Of a DNA stretch of 54,088 nucleotides, positions 27,414 through 35,794 are shown piece after piece (the stretch's first letter is position 1; every line of letters begins with the position of its first letter). The position numbers and the translations under genes were made by a program. The DNA comes from Planctomycetaceae bacterium (GTDB taxonomy: Bacteria > Planctomycetota > Planctomycetia > Pirellulales > Pirellulaceae). The stretch covers positions 14,344-68,431 of the forward strand of contig PAQH01000005.1 in assembly GCA_002709225.1 (NCBI GenBank), written 5' to 3'. The notes below the pieces were generated by a model that did no database searches, had not been told where the DNA came from, and was given only the letters and a program-made list of their open reading frames with translations.

Positions 27414-30400
27414 TTAATCCGTGGACGAAACGTCGCTACGTTGCTGCAGTTGGTGTTTGACCCAGGCTAACCATTCGTCGTCTGGTAATGAATAGGGCCG
27501 AAATTTCTCGGCGGTTCCCGTTTGCTCGCTGTAGAAGATCGCGCGATTGGCGCCCAGTTGGGCGGCAGCTGGTGAGTCCATGAGATTACTCGAGTCAGCC
27601 GGACTCATGGGGAAGAGCACACGCATTTCAATATCTCGCAAGTGTTGGCGGTCAAACCAACGCTGCACGTTGTTGAATGTGTCCGACCAGATCAAACAGT
27701 GGATTCCCTGGGAAGGACCTTCTCTCAGCAGGTGAGCAAATTGCTTGTCTGTCGCAGGACCACCATCTTCGTCGAAACTAGAGAAGCTGTAGCTCTCTTC
27801 CTTACGCAAGTCGCGGAACCTTGCCAGGTCGAAGAGAATGATATAGACGGGAGCTGCTTGCGCGTTGGGACTGTCCATGCGGTGTTGGGCCAGGTGGTCC
27901 AGTTCCGCGATGGTGTCCGATGTTGCCTGTGGGGTCACGATTCGCGAAGCAACGGGCAGGTGTGCGGCAAACTTTGCCCAGGCTTCTGCGTGGAGCTCGC
28001 CGGGCGGGGTCCCATCGAACACGTAAAAGGCTGGAGCTTCTGCGACCGAGCCGTCTGGCGCTAGCACGCTGGGATTTGGGGGCCGGTTAGCCAGTAGGCC
28101 AACGATGGCTGTGGTGAGGATTCCCCTTGCCAGTTTGTGATGCTGACCCACGAGTAACAGGTTGCTGCCGCCACCACGGATGAACTGGAGTGACGTTGGG
28201 TCTTTGATCGCGACCGACGATCCCAGCCAGGTACGACTGAGCTGGGACGGGTCGACGGTGACGCATTCAAGAGCATCCTGGAGGCGTTGGTTACGGGCGG
28301 GAACGGCCGGGATATTACCTTCAAAAATCACTGCTTGCGTCGGCGCTTGTCCCCGCCGGCGGGCCAAGTCGCCGATTTGTTGCAGATAGTCTTCACGTTC
28401 GTGATCCGGCAGCCAGACGATTTGGAACGGGTGATTGCCCTCCAGCAGTCCATTGGCGTCATTGTAGATTGCTTCCCCGGGTCTACCCAGAAGCCGGGCT
28501 GCGGTGTTTTCTTCGCTCAGGATCAGGTGTGAGTCGCCCTCGCTGCATTGCAAGGCGATCCGCACTGCCATTTGGCCAAGTGTGCTCCGCGCCAGTGAGT
28601 AAGCGCCGGCCAGAGTCTGGGAGCCCAACAAGATGTGGATGCCAAAAGCTCTTCCTTGCCGAACGAGGCGATCAAGTAGCAAACTAGCCTGGGATGCGAT
28701 CTTGTCGTCGATGACAAACAACTCCTGAAACTCGTCGACGATTAACAACACGCGCGGTAGGGGGGTATCTGGGCAGGCGTCACGGAAGCCAGGGATGTCT
28801 TGTACACCGTGTTCACGAAAGAGGTTGCCGCGTCGCTTGAGTTCCTCATCGAGTCGGAGCAGAACACTGAGGCCGAATTCCCGCTCGCTTTCGATGGCGA
28901 TAACCCTGGCGTGTGGCAGGGACCAGGTCGCATAAGGCTTGAATTCGACTCCCTTTTTGAAATCAATTAAGTAGAACTCGATTTCCTGTGGCGCGTAGCG
29001 GATCGACAAGTTGGTGATCAAGGCATGCATCAATATTGATTTGCCAGACCCGGTTTTGCCGGCGATCAGGACATGCTGCGAAGTGCCACTCCCTAGCCGC
29101 ATGAATTGCAGCTTTGTGGCGCCTGCCCGACCTAAAGGAACTTCCAGACCGTGGCGAGAATCCGCTTGCCACCACGTGTCTTCTGATACAGTCACTGTCG
29201 TGAACGGGACTTCAACACGGTTGGCGTGCTGCGCGAATTCTCCGACGGCCTTTATCGCAGCTGTGAAGTCGGCATCGAGGGGCGGCTGATCGAATGTCAA
29301 TGGTAGTGGGGCCAGTAACGGATCTTCCCAGAAAAAGTCTTGGCCACTCCACTGTAGGGTGGCGGCTTGTTCCTCGAGATCAGAGATGCAAAAGTTGCGG
29401 GGTAGTTTTAGCGACGTGTCGACGCACAGCAGGGTGTAGACTCCGCAACGGGCGCCGCTCGTGGCAATACTCACCAGGCGTCGCGCTGACTCCTCTGTGA
29501 AATTTGTTGGAAAATTGGCGACGACGAGAACGTGAAATGGTTCCGCGATTTCTCCCGCATGCAGATTGTATTGCTGGATGGATTCGAATTCATTGCGCAG
29601 GTAGGTCTGGATCACCTTCTCCATGTGTTCTGTGAGGTCGGTGAGACGTTGATTGATATGCGCGGCTTCAGTCCAGGTGCGGCTATTTACCAGGCGTTCG
29701 TCAAAGTCGGCGAGATGCATAAAGGCAGAAAAGGTTTGCCCCAGGCCGACTGGGTCGATGATGGTGTAACGGACTTTTCCAGGTGGCATCGAGGTAAGTA
29801 CACGCAGCATCACATTCTGCATTGCCCGTGCTGCCTGATCACGTCCAGCACCAGGTGCCTTCAATAGCAGTGATGGGCAATCCGGAAACGACATCACGGC
29901 GGGAATGGTAAAATCAGTCCGTTCGATCTGCAGACGCGGATCTGCGGGGAGGCCGCCCTCCAGATGCTTTAACGAAAATTCGTATGATCCAAAACGGATG
30001 GCTGGCACGGGGTCTAAAGGGGGCCGCCAGGTCGTCCAGTCAATGCGGTCCCAAGGGGGAAACAGCTTTGCGCAAAACGTATTCATGGTGTCCACGACGG
30101 AGACAAAACCGGTGAGACCTGCCTGCCAACGCTCTTCCAGATCTTTCCACTTTTCGTTGTAGACTTCTTGACTGGCAGTGAGACGCGCCTGTTTTCGCTG
30201 CTGTAACCGTTCAGAGGCAGTGAGAAAGGCTTGTTCGAGTTCTTGCAGTCTCAGTGGTTGGACGTTTTTCAGGGACTCCAGGCTTTGGTCACGTTTTTCC
30301 AAGGCCGCTTCGCGTCGCAGTCGAAATTTGACTGCCGCCGCTTGAGTCGCATTCTGGTATGCCTCATGAAAGCGTTGTTCATTCTTGTCGCGCCAGGAGT

Positions 30401-31442
30401 TGGCGGCCGACAAGGCCTGGTCGCGTTTGCTTGTGCTATACGAATGCTGTTCGTCTCGCTGTGATTGGACGGTAGCGATCGCGGCGTCCAGTGAAGTTCT
30501 GGCGTCGGCGCACGCCTGCGCGAAAACCGGATAGCGTTGAAGCATTTGCAGCCTTGCCAGTGGCGTCAATATTAGACGGTAGAGGCAGGCCGTACATACA
30601 CCGATAACGCAACTCCCCAGAGTGATCAGACCAACGGCCCAGTCCAGCTGGGTTGTCAAAGGCTGTTTGGTGAGCCAGCCAAGAAGAAAGAAAAATGTGG
30701 CCATGGCCAGTAGCTGGACCAACATCAGCGCTGGCCAGCGCGACAGCCGAACGCACAAAGGGTGTTGGACCAAGGCTTGTGCCTGTTCAGCCCGGCGCGC
30801 TGCCTCGCGGTATGAATCCCACGGCGCACCTTGCAGCTGGCCTTCAAAGGCGGTTGGTATTTCGTCCGCATCGCTGCCTTGGCGTTGCAATGCTTGCAGC
30901 AGCTCGTCCCTTTGCGATGTCAGGGTGCGCCACGCGGCGTCACATTGTGCCTGCATCGCAGCCAGCTTCTGCTCAGGGCCGGTTTTTTCACGCTCGTACG
31001 TCACTTGGGCTTGTCTGCACAAGTGTTCCCACTGCTCGGTGTTCTCGGAGGTGGCCTGCTGCCTCTTCGCCTGGGAACGTTCTGTCAACTCGGCTTGGAG
31101 GTACGCCAGATGATGTGATTCGGTATCGTAATGCTGGCAAATTTCATCGATTTGTTGTTGATGCGTGGTCTCGGTTTGTTCTCGATCGCGCTGATAGCTT
31201 TCGGTGAGTCGGTCGGCGTCTGCGGTAAACTGAGTTTGGGCTGAGGCCTCGCGAGAGCGAAAGCTGGTGCTCAGTTGTTGGCTGGCATGCACCTGCTCAC
31301 GAACGAGCACGGTTAACTGCTCGATGAGTTCTCTTTGAGATTGCGTACTGAAACCCGCTGGGCTCACGGCAGCTGCCTTGATCGATGGGAAGTGAGTGGT
31401 TTTGAAGAGAGGCGACGAGTAAAGGTCTCCGATGCGAGTCAA
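27414..31442 (-). CDS. FtsK/SpoIIIE-type ATPase with coiled coils and two TM helices, EssC/EccC-like
   Basis: A 1342-residue membrane ATPase, probably the motor of a type VII secretion-like apparatus. Order: coiled coil (about 35-195), two TM helices (about 236-258 and 267-292), a second coiled coil (about 300-440), then three P-loop domains. The first (near 527, KAPGAGRDQA) has a broken Walker A. The second is intact: IAGKTGSGKS near 795 and LLIVDEFQEL near 905, with the LGSQTLAGAYSLA sensor. The third (near 1100, LVGQHHKLARG) is degenerate. EssC/EccC proteins also combine two TM helices with one catalytic and several degenerate ATPase domains, but EssC begins with FHA domains and this protein does not. 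It lacks the DNA-orienting gamma domain of cell-division FtsK. The start is TTG at 31442; no ATG occurs before the TM region. Last gene of a four-gene run. Confidence 0.9.
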   Translation of the reverse strand: MTRIGDLYSSPLFKTTHFPSIKAAAVSPAGFSTQSQRELIEQLTVLVREQVHASQQLSTSFRSREASAQTQFTADADRLTESYQRDREQTETTHQQQIDEICQHYDTESHHLAYLQAELTERSQAKRQQATSENTEQWEHLCRQAQVTYEREKTGPEQKLAAMQAQCDAAWRTLTSQRDELLQALQRQGSDADEIPTAFEGQLQGAPWDSYREAARRAEQAQALVQHPLCVRLSRWPALMLVQLLAMATFFFLLGWLTKQPLTTQLDWAVGLITLGSCVIGVCTACLYRLILTPLARLQMLQRYPVFAQACADARTSLDAAIATVQSQRDEQHSYSTSKRDQALSAANSWRDKNEQRFHEAYQNATQAAAVKFRLRREAALEKRDQSLESLKNVQPLRLQELEQAFLTASERLQQRKQARLTASQEVYNEKWKDLEERWQAGLTGFVSVVDTMNTFCAKLFPPWDRIDWTTWRPPLDPVPAIRFGSYEFSLKHLEGGLPADPRLQIERTDFTIPAVMSFPDCPSLLLKAPGAGRDQAARAMQNVMLRVLTSMPPGKVRYTIIDPVGLGQTFSAFMHLADFDERLVNSRTWTEAAHINQRLTDLTEHMEKVIQTYLRNEFESIQQYNLHAGEIAEPFHVLVVANFPTNFTEESARRLVSIATSGARCGVYTLLCVDTSLKLPRNFCISDLEEQAATLQWSGQDFFWEDPLLAPLPLTFDQPPLDADFTAAIKAVGEFAQHANRVEVPFTTVTVSEDTWWQADSRHGLEVPLGRAGATKLQFMRLGSGTSQHVLIAGKTGSGKSILMHALITNLSIRYAPQEIEFYLIDFKKGVEFKPYATWSLPHARVIAIESEREFGLSVLLRLDEELKRRGNLFREHGVQDIPGFRDACPDTPLPRVLLIVDEFQELFVIDDKIASQASLLLDRLVRQGRAFGIHILLGSQTLAGAYSLARSTLGQMAVRIALQCSEGDSHLILSEENTAARLLGRPGEAIYNDANGLLEGNHPFQIVWLPDHEREDYLQQIGDLARRRGQAPTQAVIFEGNIPAVPARNQRLQDALECVTVDPSQLSRTWLGSSVAIKDPTSLQFIRGGGSNLLLVGQHHKLARGILTTAIVGLLANRPPNPSVLAPDGSVAEAPAFYVFDGTPPGELHAEAWAKFAAHLPVASRIVTPQATSDTIAELDHLAQHRMDSPNAQAAPVYIILFDLARFRDLRKEESYSFSSFDEDGGPATDKQFAHLLREGPSQGIHCLIWSDTFNNVQRWFDRQHLRDIEMRVLFPMSPADSSNLMDSPAAAQLGANRAIFYSEQTGTAEKFRPYSLPDDEWLAWVKHQLQQRSDVSSTD

Positions 31443-31495
31443 CGTCGCTACAGGGCATGGGGCAACGAGGTTGTCGAACCATAAATACTTGGATT

Positions 31496-31732
31496 CTAAT
31501 ACTCTGATTCGTCGGCGCAGGCCTTCTCTGCTTTCTCCAGACTTTCAGCCAGACGCTGAGCGGCGGCCAGCACCATGCCGATCTGCGAGGGTAACGGGTC
31601 CAAGTGCTGCTCCTGGAATTGACGCCGCGTTTCGTCCATCCACACGGTGCGTGTTTCTTGCCAACGTTCTTTCAGACGGGTAGCACTTCGTTGGAGCCGA
31701 CCCAAGCCGCTGTTGAGATCGCAAATTTTCAT
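31496..31732 (-). CDS. Small WXG100-like helical protein (78 residues)
   Basis: Predicted to be two helices around a turn. Trp31-Met-Asp33 (VWMDETRRQF) sits in the middle and is followed by a long second helix, with the acidic C-terminus EKACADESEY. The size, central W-x-D and heptad-like hydrophobics match the WXG100/ESAT-6 layout, with Asp in place of Gly. The open frame extends 56 codons upstream, but this extension is low-complexity and overlaps the next gene, so ATG 31732 is used. The gene lies 53 bases before the ATPase and 55 bases after the 190-residue gene. It is probably a substrate or structural partner of the ATPase. No database comparison was possible. Confidence 0.7.
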   Translation of the reverse strand: MKICDLNSGLGRLQRSATRLKERWQETRTVWMDETRRQFQEQHLDPLPSQIGMVLAAAQRLAESLEKAEKACADESEY

Positions 31733-31787
31733 AATCGCCCGATAGGAAAAAGTGGCGGACTGGTTTACACGGTGGCAACAAGCGGCA

Positions 31788-32360
31788 TCACGTTGGTGGC
31801 GTCGATGTTCCGTCTTGTTCTGTGCGCGCAGGGATACTCCTGGCGGGAGCGAGGCGTGCTTCTCGGGCGGGTAGGGGGATTGCTTGTGCGTAGTCCTCAA
31901 GCGCTCGTAGCAGGCGTTCCAGGGTCGCCACCGCTCGAGGTAGTTCTGTTTCGAGAAATCCAGACAGCTTGTTGACGCGCCCCATGAATTCCGTGTATTC
32001 GTGGTTGAGGATGCGGCGCCAGTGCTTTACAGCTTCGACTTTGCGTTCGCAGTACCGTAAACGTTGTTTGCAAAGCGCCAGACGTTTCTTTTGTTCGGTG
32101 CAGGGGTTGCGTTCATCGGGGCGGGTAGCAACCTCGCAGCGTGCCAGATCCGCTCGAGCTTGAACCAACGCATCGGACGCCTGACGGACTTGGGCGGGCC
32201 AGTATCGTGCGCGGTCATGCTCAATCCAGTCCACTGCCTTGCGGACTTCCAGTACCATCGATTCCAACGCGGCTTGCGAGGCTTCGTCAAAGTCGAGGAT
32301 CCCTCCCCGAAAGGCCGTCAGGGCGTCAAAAGATGTAATCTGAGCGCGCTGTTTCATCAT
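31788..32360 (-). CDS. Helical/coiled-coil protein of the WXG100-ATPase locus (190 residues)
   Basis: Unknown function. Residues about 20-155 are predicted to be almost entirely helical, rich in Arg, Glu, Ala and Gln, with several heptad-like stretches (e.g. VRQASDALVQARADLARCE). Four cysteines fall in about 30 residues in the middle. The C-terminal 30 residues are Pro/Ala/Thr-rich and probably disordered. There is no signal peptide or TM helix, so it is cytoplasmic or exported by the locus itself. It lies between the two small W-x-D protein genes, 55 and 69 bases from its neighbours. It may be a chaperone, adaptor or a larger helical substrate. Start ATG 32360, or 32357 immediately after. 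Confidence 0.75.
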   Translation of the reverse strand: MMKQRAQITSFDALTAFRGGILDFDEASQAALESMVLEVRKAVDWIEHDRARYWPAQVRQASDALVQARADLARCEVATRPDERNPCTEQKKRLALCKQRLRYCERKVEAVKHWRRILNHEYTEFMGRVNKLSGFLETELPRAVATLERLLRALEDYAQAIPLPAREARLAPARSIPARTEQDGTSTPPT

Positions 32361-32429
32361 CGTCGGCGATCATTAGATGTGAGGAAGAGCCACTCGGCAT
32401 TCAGGGGACGAACCGATGCCGGGTGCGCG

Positions 32430-32699
32430 TCATGACTGGAGGTAATTGTCGATATGTTCCGCTTTCCGGAGCAGGTAGGGAATGTACTGCTCGCTCGCTT
32501 CGGTGAAACGGTGGATTGCCTGTAGGTGTTGCTCAAAATCTTCGCTGAACTTTTTCTGCTCTTGATCCCTCCAGGTCGCTCCAAGCGTGTTGAGCTGGGT
32601 GGCGACAGAATTCGCGCGTTCGCGAAGTTCGGAGTTGAATTTCTTGAGCGAACGGGCAAATTGCCGTAGTTCATCCGGGTCGACAATGGCCTGTGGCAT
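32430..32699 (-). CDS. WXG100-superfamily-like protein (89 residues)
   Basis: First gene of the four-gene locus. The 89 residues form two long helices predicted around a turn at Trp43-Arg-Asp45 (GATWRDQEQKKF). Length, central Trp, a Phe at about +8 (KKFSEDF) and all-helical character fit the WXG100 family, with Asp replacing Gly. The C-terminus has YLLRKAEHIDNY; a classical YxxxD/E export signal is not clearly positioned, although EQYIPYLLRKAE is reminiscent. WXG100 proteins are secreted as dimers by FtsK/EssC-type ATPases, and such an ATPase is encoded three genes downstream. The ATG at 32699 follows a candidate promoter by about 145 bases; no strong ribosome binding site is visible. Confidence 0.8.
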   Translation of the reverse strand: MPQAIVDPDELRQFARSLKKFNSELRERANSVATQLNTLGATWRDQEQKKFSEDFEQHLQAIHRFTEASEQYIPYLLRKAEHIDNYLQS

Positions 32700-32850
32700 G
32701 GCACACTTCGTGGAGAGAGAAGAAGTCAGGTGAAATAGTCAGAAAAGACGTGAGCGACAAGGCAACCGGGAGTTTTCAAACATGCCGGCGTTGTGGGATG
32801 GCGTTGCGCGGTAAACCCATGTGACGCCCTCGCTACAGCGACATTCTGTC

Positions 32851-32879
32851 ATTTTATGCGTCTCGCGCCGGAACGTAAA
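32851..32879 (-). promoter_or_regulatory. Candidate sigma-70 promoter of the WXG100-ATPase locus
   Basis: On the minus strand, TTTACG (32879-32874) and TAAAAT (32856-32851) are separated by exactly 17 bases, matching the consensus at 4/6 and 5/6. Transcription would start near 32844, giving a leader of about 145 bases before the first WXG100-like gene. Confidence 0.45.
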
Positions 32880-32962
32880 GAAACGACTCGCCGCGAGACT
32901 TCTGGGGATGGGGACAGGGCGTCGTACCCAGTTGGGCAAACCGGGAACCGCGTGGCCTCGCT

Positions 32963-33802
32963 TTACTTTGAGGGCTCATTTTTCCAGAGGATTGCCCCGA
33001 CGAGACAGGCGATTCCGGAAGCGGCCAGTACGTCACTGGGGAAGTGCGCGTCCGCCTGCAGACGCTGCAGGCCCGCTGCAATTGCCAGCAGAGTGAAAAG
33101 CCAGCGACCACGGGGATACAGACATGCTAGGCCAATCGCCAATCCGACGGCCGTGGCGGTATGCCCTGAGGGGAACGATTGGATAGATCGGTCGAAAAGA
33201 TGCGACCAGTCTCGTTCCGTCCACGCGGGAATCCAGCCCACGAAAGTACCGGCGACGTCTGTGTCAAGTTTGATTTCATTGGGACGGGTTCTGCCAATGG
33301 AAATCTTGAACAGGTGAGTAGCCAGGCCGCTACCGTATGCGGAGCAGACGAGACGAAACCAATTCTTACGTTGGCGATGATCGAGCAGCCAAACTGCAAT
33401 GAGTAGCACCGCGACGCCAAAGCCATGCGCGAAAACCTCAGAGAGTGTGATGAATTTGGCCACATCGCCGGGCAAGGAAGCGCTCGTCCACCAGCGGCTG
33501 GCTACGATGTCCCATGGTAGTACGGCAACAGCCAGGATGAAGCATCCCGCCGACATCGCCAAGTATCGTTGCGCTCTGCTCAGGGAACTCACCTGGTCGA
33601 CTGAGTCCTTTTGAGAGGTGCTGGCCGGGTTCCGGTCGGTCGACTCGCGTCTCCCGTTGACCGCTCCAGAAAGCGTTGATGCCCAGGCAGGCGTAAAATT
33701 GGTCGGTCCTGACCAGGTGGTCAGAAAGCGGTCGAGAGTTCGAGTATTTCCGGGCTGACACCTGCACAGACTATCGCTTTGAGTGTCCAGCGAAAAGAGC
33801 AT
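32963..33802 (-). CDS. PAP2-superfamily membrane phosphatase
   Basis: A 279-residue integral membrane protein of the type 2 phosphatidic acid phosphatase family, which removes phosphate from lipid pyrophosphates or phosphatidates. The three active-site motifs are present: KISIGRTRP (residues 166-174), SFPSGHTAT (209-217) and RLQADAHFPSD (247-257). About five TM helices lie between residues 80 and 273. The first 70 residues are polar and poorly conserved in composition, so the true start may be later, for example ATG Met83 or an upstream GTG; 33802 is the longest reading. It lies 263 bases upstream of the WXG100-like gene on the same strand, separated from it by that gene's candidate promoter. 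Confidence 0.88.
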   Translation of the reverse strand: MLFSLDTQSDSLCRCQPGNTRTLDRFLTTWSGPTNFTPAWASTLSGAVNGRRESTDRNPASTSQKDSVDQVSSLSRAQRYLAMSAGCFILAVAVLPWDIVASRWWTSASLPGDVAKFITLSEVFAHGFGVAVLLIAVWLLDHRQRKNWFRLVCSAYGSGLATHLFKISIGRTRPNEIKLDTDVAGTFVGWIPAWTERDWSHLFDRSIQSFPSGHTATAVGLAIGLACLYPRGRWLFTLLAIAAGLQRLQADAHFPSDVLAASGIACLVGAILWKNEPSK

Positions 33803-33946
33803 TTGGTCGTCTTGTGTGGCAACTGAGCTTGTCGGTTCGACGCTGGGATTCTAGACTCCCTCGACTTGTATTACGTCGCTACGTATGGCGACTGATGGGC
33901 CAGTTGGATTTCCATCCGACCGGGCCCAGGGGAGAACGCGGATTCG

Positions 33947-35794
33947 ATGCTCAGACAGACATTACTGATCGTGGTGACTGCTGGGATCATTCTGTTTTCG
34001 AACCTCGGCACGCCACGTTTGTGGGACCGTGATGAACCTCGCAATGCGGGCTGTGCCGCGGAGATGACGAGCCGTGGTGATTGGGTGGTGCCGACGTTCA
34101 ACGCAGAGCTGCGGACCCATAAACCCATTCTGTTGTACTGGTTCATCATGGCGGCGTATGCGCTGTTTGGCGTAAATGAGTTCGGTGCTCGTTTTCCATC
34201 CGCTCTACTGGCGGTCGGTTCCTGCTTGCTGACCTGGAACATTGGCCGTCGCTTGTTCGATGACCGAGTCGGATTGTGGGCTGCGGTGATTCTGGCGAGC
34301 AGCCTGATGTTTGATGTCGCTGGCCGCGCGGCGACGCCGGACTCGGCGTTGATCTTTTTCTCTACCCTCTCAATTTATCTATTCATCCGTGGTACTACAG
34401 CGGCGGAGCAGACGACGATTTCCAGGGAGAAGAGTTGGTTTCCGCACTCTCATTCGCTGGTGGTCAGTATGTATGCGGCGATGGGATTCGCTGTGTTGGC
34501 AAAAGGACCGATTGGCATGGTCTTGCCGACGGCAGTCATCGGGATGTACCTGTTGCTCGTTCGTCTCAGACGATCAACGTCGCCGGCGACGAGAGGTCAG
34601 CCCGTAATGAACAATGGTCTTTTGGTTGCGCAGCAAGCAGGTAGGTTCCGGAGATACCTCTCAGTCGTCTCACGTGGAATCGCCGATGGCCTACGGCCGT
34701 TTGCTCCGGGCCACTTCCTTCGTACGTGCTGGTCGATGCGCCCAGTGACTGCGATCGTGGTAGTGCTCTTTGTTGCTCTGCCCTGGTACGCGTTGGTTGG
34801 TTGGCAAACCGATGGCGCCTGGACTCGCGGTTTCTTTCTGGAACACAACCTGGGGCGGGCTACCTCCGCGATGGAAGGTCATAGTGGTGGCATTTGGTTT
34901 TATCCGCTGACCATTCTGGTTGGGTTTTTTCCCTGGTCGGTCTTTGCGGTTCCCGTGTTGTTACATGTGATGCAGGCTGTCCGCACGACGGGGCCATGGC
35001 GAAATGGGTCTGTGTTGATGGCGTGTTGGATAGCGGTTTATGTCTGCCTGTTTACGGTGGCGCAAACAAAACTGCCGAGCTACATCACACCTTGTTACCC
35101 CGCACTTGCGCTATTGACAGCTTGCTTCTTCGAGCATTGGCGCAGTAAGCAGTCTCGGGTTTCCTGGTACTGGCCTCAAGCCGCTTTTGTGTCTTTGGGC
35201 TTGGTTGGTGTTGTGATGCTCGTAACGTTACCGATCGCTGCCCGTTCTTTCTTGCCAGGTGAAGAGTGGCTGGCAGCCGTGGGGGCCATTCCATTGCTGG
35301 GAGCGGTGGTAGGATTGTGGTTGACTCGGCGCGATCAGGTGCAGGTGGCTCAGTACACGATGGCGACGACCGCGGTTGTTTTGACAACCGTCTTGTTTGC
35401 CTTGGCTGCGGTCCGCGTCGATCAACGTCGCCGGGATTTGGAACTGCTGGCGACGTTGGCACAAGAAGACCCGAAAAGCCAGCTGGGAGCGTTCGGCGCG
35501 CTAGAGCCGAGCTGGGTGTTTTACACGCGGCGCCCAGTTGTGGAATTGGGCAGGGGAGATCCAGGCTCTCGCTCTGTAGGCGGGTTTCTCCAAGCGGAGC
35601 ATCGGTACGTGATCACTACCGGTGATCGCGTTGCCGAGATCAAGAAACTCGCACCCCGAGTTACGGTGCTCTACCGGTCGCCTTATTTCCTTAAGGGAGA
35701 CGAATTGGTTGTCTTGGGACGCGTAAAGACGGCACCGCGATTACCAGGTTTGGCCAACGCACCGGAGTCAGTCCACTCGGAGAGGCGTCGCTGA
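33947..35794 (+). CDS. Family 39-type (ArnT-like) membrane glycosyltransferase
   Basis: A 615-residue polytopic membrane protein that transfers sugar from a polyprenyl-phosphate donor, with lipid A, protein or glycan as possible acceptor. The first periplasmic loop has WDRDEPRNAGCAAEM, where the Asp-Glu is the catalytic-type pair of the ArnT/PMT family. It is followed by W-V-V-PTFNAELRTHKPILLYW, the usual second signature. About twelve hydrophobic segments run to residue 500, and the C-terminal part (505-600) is soluble. GGGAGAA lies about 11 bases before the ATG. Divergent from the PAP2 phosphatase gene; both act on lipid-phosphate chemistry, so shared envelope function is plausible but unproven. 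Confidence 0.92.
   Translation: MLRQTLLIVVTAGIILFSNLGTPRLWDRDEPRNAGCAAEMTSRGDWVVPTFNAELRTHKPILLYWFIMAAYALFGVNEFGARFPSALLAVGSCLLTWNIGRRLFDDRVGLWAAVILASSLMFDVAGRAATPDSALIFFSTLSIYLFIRGTTAAEQTTISREKSWFPHSHSLVVSMYAAMGFAVLAKGPIGMVLPTAVIGMYLLLVRLRRSTSPATRGQPVMNNGLLVAQQAGRFRRYLSVVSRGIADGLRPFAPGHFLRTCWSMRPVTAIVVVLFVALPWYALVGWQTDGAWTRGFFLEHNLGRATSAMEGHSGGIWFYPLTILVGFFPWSVFAVPVLLHVMQAVRTTGPWRNGSVLMACWIAVYVCLFTVAQTKLPSYITPCYPALALLTACFFEHWRSKQSRVSWYWPQAAFVSLGLVGVVMLVTLPIAARSFLPGEEWLAAVGAIPLLGAVVGLWLTRRDQVQVAQYTMATTAVVLTTVLFALAAVRVDQRRRDLELLATLAQEDPKSQLGAFGALEPSWVFYTRRPVVELGRGDPGSRSVGGFLQAEHRYVITTGDRVAEIKKLAPRVTVLYRSPYFLKGDELVVLGRVKTAPRLPGLANAPESVHSERRR

Noticed and set aside
27414..31442. Cell-division DNA translocase FtsK
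   Set aside because: No gamma (winged-helix) domain, only two TM helices, coiled coils around them, and an operon with WXG100-like genes. These fit EssC/EccC better.
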